From Bosea sp. 124 (GTDB taxonomy: Bacteria > Pseudomonadota > Alphaproteobacteria > Rhizobiales > Beijerinckiaceae), in assembly GCF_003046175.1 (NCBI RefSeq), contig NZ_PZZM01000001.1:3055001-3119000 (forward strand): a stretch of DNA of 64,000 nt, read 5' to 3'. The notes under the pieces were generated by a model, which ran no database searches, was not told the DNA's origin, and was given only the letters and a program-made list of their open reading frames with translations. Each line of letters begins with the position of its first letter. Positions within the stretch are counted from its first letter, which is position 1. A program made the translations under genes and the position numbers. Below, piece after piece: positions 57,037-64,000 of the stretch.

Positions 57037-58286
57037 GCAGCCACCGGAAGTCTGATATCGTCGAAGAGAGCGAGATGCCGGGCGGCGCAGTCCGCGAGTG
57101 CCGGTTGTTCGGCGATGCCGTCGACCAGCTGCGGCCAGAGGTCGTCCTCGTCGAGACCGCGCCGCATGGCGCGGGCGAGGTCGGCCGGATCGCCCGGCCG
57201 GACATGGAGTCCGTCGACGCCGTCGCGCACCATTTCCGCCATGCCGCCGATGCCGCTGACGATCAGCGGGCGGCGATGCTGGAAGGCCTCCTGGATGACG
57301 AGCGGGGCGTTTTCCCACCAGACGGACGGCATCACGACCCAGTCGATCTCGGCCATCAGCGCCGGCACATCCTCGCGGCGATAAGGCCCGCAATGCGTGA
57401 CCACGCTGCCGGTGTCCGCAAACGCCTGGCCAAGCGCCGTGGTGAAGCTCTCGCTCTGGAAGGGGGCGCCGCCGTGGATGCGCAGCGTGAAGCCGGTGTC
57501 GCCTTGTGCCGCGAGCAGCCGCGCCGCCTGGAGCAGCGGCAGCACGCCTTTCCAGGGGTTGAGATTGCCGAAATAGCCGAAATTGCCGCGACGCCCCCGG
57601 GTCTCGCGGTGTGCCACGATCTCCCGCGCCGGCCGCGCATTGGCGATGATCCCGATCTTTTCGGCGGACAGGCCCCACTCGATGTAGCGTTGGCGCAGAA
57701 AGCGGCTGGGTGCGACGAAACGGTCAACGGCGGCCAGATGCGTCTTCAGAAAGCGCTCGCGCAGCAGGAAGCGGTCGGAGCCGATCTCGGGGAAGCAGCC
57801 ATGGCACGAGGTCGGCGAGGCGCCGGTACAGCGCTGCTTGTCGGTCGGCCGCACCATCAGCCCGTCATGGTGGCAGATCGGATAGTAGTCGTGCAGCGTC
57901 ATCACGATTGCGGCCTGCGGCAGCAGCCGCCGGGCCAGCGCCAGGAATTCCGCGCCGATCAGCACGAGGTGGTGGACGTGGATCACATCCGGCCTGAACT
58001 CGGTCAGCAGCGTCGCGAGGTCCTGCAACGTGCCATAGTGGTCGATCTGGCTGAGATGGAAGCGGTCGAAATGACCACTCCAGAGCAACAGGTCGCCCTC
58101 CTCACCGGTGGCCTGGAAGGCCGTTCCGGGATGCGGCTGGCGATGAATCGCATTGGTCGCCCCAAGGAACAGCACCTCGCAGCCCTGCTCGCGATAGGCC
58201 TGGGTGAGATCATGGGCGAAAATTTCCGTCCCGCCGGGATGCAGATCGGGATGGTTATGGGCAACGACGAGGATGCGGCGCGTCAT
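57033..58286 (-). CDS. Glycosyltransferase family 4 with Cys insertion
   Basis: A 417-residue GT-B enzyme paralogous to the gene at 52789. VAHNHPDLHPGGTEIFAHDL, HVHHLVLIGAEFLALARRLLP, the Cys stretch CTGASPTSCHGCFPEIG, then FGYFGNLNPWKGVLPLL, PSVWWENAPLVIQEAFQHRRP and SGIGGMAEMVRDG. The two Cys/His positions (ICHHDGL, CTG, CHGC) are conserved between both paralogs, suggesting a small metal-binding or disulfide-free structural loop. Overlaps both neighbours by 4 bp. Confidence 0.92.
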   Translation of the reverse strand: MTRRILVVAHNHPDLHPGGTEIFAHDLTQAYREQGCEVLFLGATNAIHRQPHPGTAFQATGEEGDLLLWSGHFDRFHLSQIDHYGTLQDLATLLTEFRPDVIHVHHLVLIGAEFLALARRLLPQAAIVMTLHDYYPICHHDGLMVRPTDKQRCTGASPTSCHGCFPEIGSDRFLLRERFLKTHLAAVDRFVAPSRFLRQRYIEWGLSAEKIGIIANARPAREIVAHRETRGRRGNFGYFGNLNPWKGVLPLLQAARLLAAQGDTGFTLRIHGGAPFQSESFTTALGQAFADTGSVVTHCGPYRREDVPALMAEIDWVVMPSVWWENAPLVIQEAFQHRRPLIVSGIGGMAEMVRDGVDGLHVRPGDPADLARAMRRGLDEDDLWPQLVDGIAEQPALADCAARHLALFDDIRLPVAA

Positions 58287-59116
58287 TGCCCGCCTCCCGG
58301 CTTCGTCGCGATCAGCAGATCCTGGTAGTGCGCTGCGCTGGTGCCCCGCCAATGGCCGCGGCGCAGGCCTTCGGCGACCAGGCCGGCATGAGCTGTCGCA
58401 TCGAGCAGGCAGTCTGCATCGATGCCGGCCGCGGCGAGCGGCGCCTCCTCGATCGCATACCAGCCCGGCCCATCCTGCCAGCGCTTGAACTTGAGCCGTT
58501 CCTGGCCGGTGCTCTGGCCGTCGATCGCGAAGGCCGTCAGGAACAGCCGCCCGCCGGGCGCCAGCAGCCGCGAGGCCTCGTTCAGATAGACGACGAGTTC
58601 CTCGGGCGGCAGATGCGTCGCGACGGAGACCATCGTGATGAAGTCGAAGCTGCCATTGGCGAAGCCGAACTGTACCTCGGTGCCCGGCAGCGAGCCCTGC
58701 GGATTGTAGAGCGGATGCGCGATGTCCAGCCGCTGGAAGCGGAAACGCGGATAGGCCGGCGTAATCGTCTGGGCGCACCACAGGATGCCTTCCATGACGG
58801 GATCGACGCCGTCATAGCTGCCGCGTTCAGGATCGAGGTATTGCGTCAGCGGCACCGCCATGCGGCCGATGCCACAGCCGATATCGAGGATGCGTTCATG
58901 CGGGCGCAGCCGCCCCAGGCGGATGTAGTGGCCGAGGAATTCCGCGCCGATGGCGCGATAATCGCCATCACCGACGAAGATGCTGCCCGGCGGGGGATGC
59001 GGCAGGAAGCGGTTGGTCTGAACCGAGGCCATCAGGTAGTCGAGCTCGGGCCCACTGATGCCGGCCGGTGACGCCTGGCCGGGCGCGATCTGTCTCAGGG
59101 CTGTGATCGCCGTCAT
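58283..59116 (-). CDS. Class I SAM-dependent methyltransferase
   Basis: A 277-residue Rossmann-fold methyltransferase: motif I ILDIGCGIGRMAVPLTQYLD, motif II YDGVDPVMEGILW, motif IV region FDFITMVSVATHLPPEELV and LLAPGGRLFLTAFAIDG. N-terminal ~60 residues and TGQERLKFKRWQDGPGW make a substrate-specific part. Located between a GT2 and a GT4 gene, it most likely methylates the glycan or its sugar donor. Overlaps both neighbours by ATGA. Confidence 0.9.
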   Translation of the reverse strand: MTAITALRQIAPGQASPAGISGPELDYLMASVQTNRFLPHPPPGSIFVGDGDYRAIGAEFLGHYIRLGRLRPHERILDIGCGIGRMAVPLTQYLDPERGSYDGVDPVMEGILWCAQTITPAYPRFRFQRLDIAHPLYNPQGSLPGTEVQFGFANGSFDFITMVSVATHLPPEELVVYLNEASRLLAPGGRLFLTAFAIDGQSTGQERLKFKRWQDGPGWYAIEEAPLAAAGIDADCLLDATAHAGLVAEGLRRGHWRGTSAAHYQDLLIATKPGGGQ

Positions 59117-61404
59117 GCTGCTGTCGCTCTCCTGAGATTGACGCGGGGGATGAGATCGTTTCCTCGCGGCGCCGGCTGGCGCGGGGCGGGCTTTGCCATC
59201 GTGCCGTCGACCGCGCCCATCAGCGCGTCGATCTGTGCGTCCCAGCGCCTCGTGTGCAGCCAGGCATTGTGCTGGGAGGCGACGCCGCGCATGTAGTCGC
59301 CGCTCTTCGAAATGGACTGCCGCTCGAGATGATAGAGCGCGACGCGCGGCACATAGACGATGCCGTAGCCGGCACGGCGGACCTTCAGGCAGAGGTCGCT
59401 GTCCTCGTAGTCGCCGATGATGTAGCCGTGGTCGAAGCCGCCGACATCGCGGAACAGCTCCCGCAACATCACGATGCACGCCCCCGTCACGCCCGGCACG
59501 GGCCGTTCGACATTGGCCGGCGCATAGCCCGCGGGCATGCCCTTGAAGTAATGATGGTTGAGCCAGGTGCCCTTGCTGTCGCGCTTGAAGTAGAGCCCCG
59601 CATGCTGCAGCGAACCGTCGTCATAGAGCAGCTTCGGGCCGACGATCCCGATCCGGTCACGCGGGCTGAGCTTCTCGACCAGCATCGGCAGCCAGCCATT
59701 GGCGGCCGGGATCACGTCCGAGTTCACCAACGCCAGGACGGGGCTGCGCGCCACCCTGGCGCCTGCATTGCAGGCCGCCGAGAAGCCGCCGTTGCGCCCC
59801 ATGACGACGAGCTGCATGGGCAGGCCGTAAGCGAGATGCAGCCCGCCGAGCAGATGCGCGACCTCAGCCTCATGCTCGGGCGAGTCGAGCACATAGATCA
59901 GCTCGGCCTTGCCCACGAACCAGGGGTCGCCGGCGAAGGCTGCGACCTGCACCCGCAGGAATTCATAGACCCGGTAGAGCGGAATCACGACCGAGACGGC
60001 CGGCGCCGCGATCTGGCCGCCGAAACCCCGGATATGTGGCTCGGGCAGGCTCTCATGCAGCTCCTCCTGGCAGGCCGCCAGAAGTGGCGCGAGCGTCGTC
60101 TCCAGCGCCTCGGCCGTGAGGAACTGCGGTGGGATGGCCGAGAGCGCCCTTGCCCTGATGGCTGCGGGATCGGCCGGCTGGACCGGCGGGCGCAGAACGA
60201 GCGTGGTGCCGGATTTCAGCCTCACCTCGCAGCGCGGCTGCAGGACGGGTGCTCCCTTCGCGTAATGCGCTGCGAAGGCGGCGAAGCCGGTCGCCGGCCG
60301 CGCCGCTCCGTCCGGTCCTGCGGGCAGCCGCGCCGCAAAGCGCCGGAGGTGGCCAAGCAGGGGTATCGGTGCACGCTCGCCGCCATGCAGCAGGATCTCG
60401 TCGAGCAGCCCGTCCGGATCGCGCAGCCAGCCGCCGATCAGCAGGCCTGCCTTGTTGCAGACCGCGAGATCGAGCTCGGCCGCCGGCAGATCGTCATTGC
60501 GATGCACGCTCTGGACGGCAAGTGGCAAACGCCTTTGCATCTCAATCGCAAGAAGCCGGCCTTGTTCCGAGAGGCCGGCGAGCTGCTCGACGAGCCAATT
60601 GCGCAGGCCGTCGCGACTCGCCGCCTTGCCCGCCCACCAGCGCGCCAGCGATTGCGCAGGCGGCCGCGGGGGCAGGGCCCTGACGACGAGCCCGCCCTCG
60701 CCCTGCAGGATCAGCAGGCCGCCGCCACGGGCCGGCGGCTCGTCCAGCACGAAGTGAAACTCGTGCCGCCCCTTGCGGTCGGCTGAGCCCAGCCGCGAGC
60801 GCAGGTCGACCCGGGCGAGCCCGGCGCCGTCCAGCCGCGCGGCGGCGCGAAGCGCGCCGAAATCGGACTGCAACGCAGTCTCGAACAGGAGGTTGCCCTC
60901 GACCAGCGTGGCGACAGGCATGGCCGGCGCGGTCTTCGGGAAGAGAACGAGAAGGAACTGGCGCAGGAACGAGAGATACTGCGCTGTCGCCGTGAGGCCA
61001 AACAATGCGGGCCAGGGGCCGGAGAGCGCGCCGGCGAGCGAAATCTTGGCCTTCGCGGTCAGGTCACGCAGGATCTCCCCGGGCTCGGCCAGGCCATGGA
61101 CCAATGTCGGATCGAAGGTCGCGGTGACGTCGCCCTGCGGGCCCTGGTCGGACAGCGTGGCGACGATGCCGTCATGGCCGTTGTGGCGGAACGCCACCGC
61201 GAGCCGCTCGCGCCCATCCCGCAGCCCGAGCGTGAGCGAAGCCGAAGGGAGCCGCCTGCCATGGCCGGAGAGCGCGATCGCCGGCTTGCCGAAAGGCGAG
61301 ACCTCGCGCGTCCAGCAGAGCAGGAAGACCGAGCCGCCGAGCCGGTGCAGCTCGAGATGCGTCGGGCATGAGTCCGCCACGGGGGCGGGCGCTTGTGAGA
61401 GCAT
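59113..61404 (-). CDS. Multidomain glycosyltransferase family 2
   Basis: A 763-residue protein. Residues ~16-85 and ~315-385 contain two GW-type modules (the latter with LLIGGWLRDPDGLLDEILLHG). Residues ~478-710 form a GT-A family 2 domain: VSVVIPLYRVYEFLRVQVAAF, LALVNSDVIPAANGWLPML (DXD-like), GPKLLYDDGSLQHAGLYF, GACIVMLRELFRDVGGFDHG and IIGDYEDSDLCLKVRRAG. This one appears catalytically intact, unlike its paralog at 54096. It is the first gene of the tightly overlapped glycan block and follows the RTX gene by 68 bp, which holds a hairpin. Confidence 0.88.
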   Translation of the reverse strand: MLSQAPAPVADSCPTHLELHRLGGSVFLLCWTREVSPFGKPAIALSGHGRRLPSASLTLGLRDGRERLAVAFRHNGHDGIVATLSDQGPQGDVTATFDPTLVHGLAEPGEILRDLTAKAKISLAGALSGPWPALFGLTATAQYLSFLRQFLLVLFPKTAPAMPVATLVEGNLLFETALQSDFGALRAAARLDGAGLARVDLRSRLGSADRKGRHEFHFVLDEPPARGGGLLILQGEGGLVVRALPPRPPAQSLARWWAGKAASRDGLRNWLVEQLAGLSEQGRLLAIEMQRRLPLAVQSVHRNDDLPAAELDLAVCNKAGLLIGGWLRDPDGLLDEILLHGGERAPIPLLGHLRRFAARLPAGPDGAARPATGFAAFAAHYAKGAPVLQPRCEVRLKSGTTLVLRPPVQPADPAAIRARALSAIPPQFLTAEALETTLAPLLAACQEELHESLPEPHIRGFGGQIAAPAVSVVIPLYRVYEFLRVQVAAFAGDPWFVGKAELIYVLDSPEHEAEVAHLLGGLHLAYGLPMQLVVMGRNGGFSAACNAGARVARSPVLALVNSDVIPAANGWLPMLVEKLSPRDRIGIVGPKLLYDDGSLQHAGLYFKRDSKGTWLNHHYFKGMPAGYAPANVERPVPGVTGACIVMLRELFRDVGGFDHGYIIGDYEDSDLCLKVRRAGYGIVYVPRVALYHLERQSISKSGDYMRGVASQHNAWLHTRRWDAQIDALMGAVDGTMAKPAPRQPAPRGNDLIPRVNLRRATAA

Positions 61405-61429
61405 GAAAGACGACCCTGCTGCTCGATGA

Positions 61430-61460
61430 GCGACGCCGACCGGATTGCAGCCGGCGTCGC
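61430..61460 (-). terminator. Hairpin between the RTX gene and the glycosyltransferase block
   Basis: GCGACGCCG (61430-61438) pairs perfectly with CGGCGTCGC (61452-61460) around a 13-nt loop, 13 bp after the RTX stop codon. No T-run follows on the minus strand, so it may attenuate rather than fully stop transcription into the GT genes. Confidence 0.55.
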
Positions 61461-61472
61461 GGGGGACACTCG

Positions 61473-62321
61473 TCAGGCGACCGTGAAGTAGGAGTTCGGG
61501 TCGCTCTGGATGTCCTCGGCTGTGACACCGACCAGGGTCAGGGTGTCGCCATTGCCAAGATCGATGATGGCGTTTCCGCCGACGGTGGTCGTACGCGCCG
61601 CGAGATCCTCGGGCGAGTTGATGCCCGTCCCGTTGATGTCGGCGGAGACCTTCAGCAGATCGTCGCCGGCATGGAAGTCGAGCACAACATCGTTGCCGCC
61701 ACCTCCGGTAAAGTTGAAGATGTCGCTGCCGGCACCGCCGGACAGGATGTCGTCGCCCGCTCCGCCGAAGAGCAGATCGTCTCCGGCGCCACCCTGGAGA
61801 ATGTCATCGCCGGCACCGCCCTGGAGGATGTCGCTGCCGGCGCCGCCGATCAGGAGGTCATCGCCCGCGCCGCCCTGGAGGATGTCGTTGCCGGCACCGC
61901 CGATCAGGAGATCGTCGCCCGCTCCGCCCTGAAGGATGTCGTTGCCGGCACCGCCCATCAGCAGATCGTCGCCCGTCCCACCCATAAGGATGTCGGCACC
62001 CGCGCCACCCTGGAGAAGGTCGTCGCCAGCGCCACCCTGCAAGACATCGTCGCCGGCACCGCCGAACAGGGCGTCATCGCCGGCGCTTCCGCTGAGAAAA
62101 TCGTCACCCTGTTCGCCGAAGAGGACGTCGTCGCCCTCGTCGCCGAACAGCGCGTCGTCGCCGCTGTCGCCGAAGAGAACATCGTCGCCCTCTTCACCAA
62201 ACACCGAATCGTTGCCGCCTCCGCCGTGCACGACGTCATGTCCTGCTCCGGCGAAGATCACGTCACTGAATCGACTTCCCACTAGAAAGTCGTCGAAAGC
62301 ACTTCCTTCGATCGTAGCCAT
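61473..62321 (-). CDS. Small RTX-repeat calcium-binding protein, type I secretion substrate
   Basis: A 282-residue protein made almost entirely of RTX nonapeptides (GGxGxDxLx), e.g. GDDVLFGDSGDDALFGDEGDD and GGAGDDLLIGGAGNDILQGG; about 20 copies span residues ~12-205. The C-terminal ~75 residues (IFNFTGGGGNDVVLDFHAGDDLLKVS ending SDPNSYFTVA) resemble the folding/secretion end of type I substrates. No signal peptide and no enzymatic domain are seen. AGGAGGTGA gives a near-ideal ribosome site. Its HlyD-type exporter subunit is encoded immediately upstream. Confidence 0.93.
   Translation of the reverse strand: MATIEGSAFDDFLVGSRFSDVIFAGAGHDVVHGGGGNDSVFGEEGDDVLFGDSGDDALFGDEGDDVLFGEQGDDFLSGSAGDDALFGGAGDDVLQGGAGDDLLQGGAGADILMGGTGDDLLMGGAGNDILQGGAGDDLLIGGAGNDILQGGAGDDLLIGGAGSDILQGGAGDDILQGGAGDDLLFGGAGDDILSGGAGSDIFNFTGGGGNDVVLDFHAGDDLLKVSADINGTGINSPEDLAARTTTVGGNAIIDLGNGDTLTLVGVTAEDIQSDPNSYFTVA
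61821..61982 (-). repeat. 54-bp tandem repeat inside the RTX gene
   Basis: Three consecutive 54-bp units (61821-61874, 61875-61928, 61929-61982), each encoding two nonapeptides. The first two differ at five positions. The high nucleotide identity suggests recent duplication and a risk of repeat-number change. Confidence 0.8.
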
Positions 62322-62646
62322 TCGTCACCTCCTCGGCGATCTGAGGGTGCCCACGAAGCGCGACGACTGAATCGCCGCACACCGGATCTGGCACCATTCC
62401 GACGACGCACATGCGGCACGTCATCGCTCGACGAGTGAAAGAGTACTCGATATATGCAGTGCAGCAAGCATTTAATTCTGACAATTTTGCGACGCACAAT
62501 AATTTAATCTTCATTTCACAGAGATAATACTGATAGCTTCAAACGAATTAGTATCGAAATTCGAAATATAAACTCGGACGTAGTTAAGCCGAATGCTGCG
62601 CAAGCCCGAGAGCGCGGGGGCTATCTTACTGATTCAATGGGATGAA
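62322..62646 (-). other. AT-rich intergenic region upstream of the RTX gene
   Basis: 325 bp without a gene. About 62450-62580 is clearly AT-richer than the surroundings (runs such as TATTAT and AAATTATT on the minus strand) and probably contains the RTX promoter, but no confident -35/-10 pair can be assigned. At the upstream end CTGATTCA (62629-62636) and TGAATCAG (62643-62650) form an 8-bp hairpin overlapping the HlyD stop codon. Confidence 0.5.
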
Positions 62647-64000
62647 TCAGTCCTCGCGGAAGGCGCGATTGAAGCTGTCGGTGAAGGGCGAGAGCAGGTA
62701 GTCGATCGCACGGCGGGACCCGTTCACGATCAGCACCTCGGCGGTCATGCCGGCGTGGAGCGCGATTTTATTCTCGCGAAGGCTCTCAGGTTTGATCTCC
62801 GCGCGCACGACGAAATAGGCAATGTTGGTTTTCTCGTCGACGAGCTGGTCGGGGGCGACATAGGTCACCTGCGCCAGCAGCGGCGGCAGGAGCCGCGAAT
62901 TGAACGCCGTCAGCCGGATACGCGTTTCCGCCCCGACGCGGATGACGTCGATGTCGCGGGGGTCGACCTTTGCCTCGACGATCAACGGCTCCTGCTCGGG
63001 CACGATATCGAGGATGGATTCGCCGGCCGCGATCGCGCTGCCGGCCGTCCTCATCCGGATGTTCGCGACGATACCTTCCTGCGGGGACAGGACGACGAGC
63101 CGGCGCAGCACGTCCTCCGCCTGGACGATCCGTTCAGTCACCTCCGAGAGTATGAGCTGGCTCTCCTGAATCTCCCGGGCCACCTCGTTCTGGCGCTCGA
63201 GAGTGATCGAGAGAATCTCGAGATTGGCGCCGGCCACGGCCTGCTCGGCCTTGGCCTTCCGCGCAGCATTCTCGCCAGCACGGCCGGTGAGTTCGCTCTG
63301 TTTGGTCTGTAGCTCCACGAGCTGAGTGCGCTTGGCATAGCGCTTCTCGTAGAGTTCCCCGATCACGCGGGTCTCCTCGTCGATCAGCGTGCGCTGGTAG
63401 CGTATGGCGTCGATCTGGGCCTGGAGCGCTTCGGCTTCCGCCTGATGCTGCTCGATGACGCGCTGCTGGATGCTGATCTTGCCGCCATAGACCTGCGTGC
63501 GCGTCTTGAAGAGACCGCGCTCGGCGCGAACCACCTCGCGCGCGATCGGCGTCCGATCCCGCTCGATATCGTCGGGAAAGTCGATCTCCGTCGCATTGGC
63601 CTGTTCGGTCCTGAGCCGCGCCAGCTTCGCCTCGAGCCCGACGCGTTTGCCTCGGAGCTGCTGCAGCTCGGCTCCGGCGCGGGCATCCTCGAGCCGCAGC
63701 AGCGGCTCGTCCTTGACGACGCGCTCGCCCTCGGCCTTGAGCAGCATCTTGAGGACGCCGCCTTCGAGATGGCTCACGGTCTTGCGCTTGCTGTCGACGG
63801 CCACCACGCCGCTCGCCACCGCGGCATTGTCGAGCCTCGCCGTCATCGCCCAGGCGCCGAAGCCGCCGAAGCCGACGCCAATCGCCGCGACCCCGGCCAG
63901 AACCAGGCTCCGCAGGGAGGGCTGGCGCTCGTCCTCAGGTTCCGGCAATGCCGACAATGCAAGGGCGCGGCCCTGCAGCGTGACCAGTTCCCGCCCCGTC
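62647..64000 (-). CDS. HlyD-family type I secretion periplasmic adaptor (N-terminus possibly outside window)
   Basis: Membrane-fusion protein of a type I secretion system. After one transmembrane helix (LRSLVLAGVAAIGVGFGGFGAWA) come the lipoyl/barrel segment (AVASGVVAVDSKRKTVSHLEGG), a long alpha-helical hairpin (~110-300, Gln/Glu/Arg rich) and the C-terminal barrel (GIVANIRMRTAGSAIAAGESILDIVPE; NKIALHAGMTAEVLIVNGSR) of the HlyD/PrtE class. The frame is open to the right edge: TTG at 63957 is the first usable start seen but has no Shine-Dalgarno site, so the true start may lie beyond. The exporter ATPase is expected upstream. It serves the RTX gene that follows. Confidence 0.92.
   Translation of the reverse strand, partial: TGRELVTLQGRALALSALPEPEDERQPSLRSLVLAGVAAIGVGFGGFGAWAMTARLDNAAVASGVVAVDSKRKTVSHLEGGVLKMLLKAEGERVVKDEPLLRLEDARAGAELQQLRGKRVGLEAKLARLRTEQANATEIDFPDDIERDRTPIAREVVRAERGLFKTRTQVYGGKISIQQRVIEQHQAEAEALQAQIDAIRYQRTLIDEETRVIGELYEKRYAKRTQLVELQTKQSELTGRAGENAARKAKAEQAVAGANLEILSITLERQNEVAREIQESQLILSEVTERIVQAEDVLRRLVVLSPQEGIVANIRMRTAGSAIAAGESILDIVPEQEPLIVEAKVDPRDIDVIRVGAETRIRLTAFNSRLLPPLLAQVTYVAPDQLVDEKTNIAYFVVRAEIKPESLRENKIALHAGMTAEVLIVNGSRRAIDYLLSPFTDSFNRAFRED

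Noticed and set aside
62263..62514. An 83-codon minus-strand frame overlapping the RTX start
   Set aside because: It begins in the AT-rich promoter region, has no Shine-Dalgarno site and overlaps the well-supported RTX start in another frame.

Overview
This 64 kb window is high-GC, gene-dense DNA from an alphaproteobacterium, most likely a Hyphomicrobiales (Rhizobiales) member. I lean towards a Bosea or Methylobacterium-like soil or plant-associated genus. That placement is inference from gene content: an HWE-family histidine kinase, a FrmR-controlled formaldehyde pathway, Omp25/Omp31-type porins, a TadG-like protein, DadA/opine-oxidase clusters and GC-rich dispersed palindromes in the gaps. 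No rRNA or tRNA gene, phage, insertion sequence or CRISPR array was seen.

Layout. 1-8.5 kb: an incomplete Cache-domain sensor, formate-THF ligase (fhs), an HWE histidine kinase, a GST, a haloacid dehalogenase, gpmI and an outer membrane protein. 8.7-15.7 kb: glmM, a divergent idnD/idnO pair, a small iron-permease-like protein, and the glutathione-dependent formaldehyde detoxification unit frmR-frmA-fghA with a recognisable FrmR operator. 15.7-26.6 kb: a second outer membrane protein, a NUDIX hydrolase, a zinc-ribbon membrane protein with a secreted partner, a DUF1330 gene remnant, aceB, a TadG-like vWA protein, a ygfZ-tag-HD operon, a dihydroorotase-like amidohydrolase with altered metal ligands, and a 2H phosphodiesterase. 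26.7-36.8 kb: a complete ABC importer with a strong palindrome between its binding-protein and permease genes, an O-antigen ligase, a VOC protein, and 2-aminoethylphosphonate degradation (LysR, phnW, phnX). 36.9-46.6 kb: a catabolic island for an amino-acid- or opine-like compound. It has an ABC binding protein, MmgE/PrpD, LysR, a three-subunit flavin/Fe-S dehydrogenase (OoxAB/HcnABC type), a fourth FAD oxidase and two dipeptide-type permeases, but no ATPase gene.

46.7-64 kb: a large minus-strand cluster for making and exporting a surface structure. Read in the direction of transcription it encodes an HlyD-type type I secretion adaptor, a small protein made almost wholly of RTX repeats, then GT2, methyltransferase, GT4, a membrane coiled-coil protein, a GT2-like protein, GT4, pyruvyltransferase, a secreted beta-propeller protein, a second pyruvyltransferase, a GSCFA-domain protein and galE. 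Most junctions inside the glycan part are 4-bp ATGA overlaps, so the enzymes are probably co-translated. Several members share an uncharacterised 'GW-x-D' module. This cluster is the best candidate for an undescribed system: a secreted calcium-binding RTX scaffold with a dedicated, possibly pyruvylated, surface glycan.
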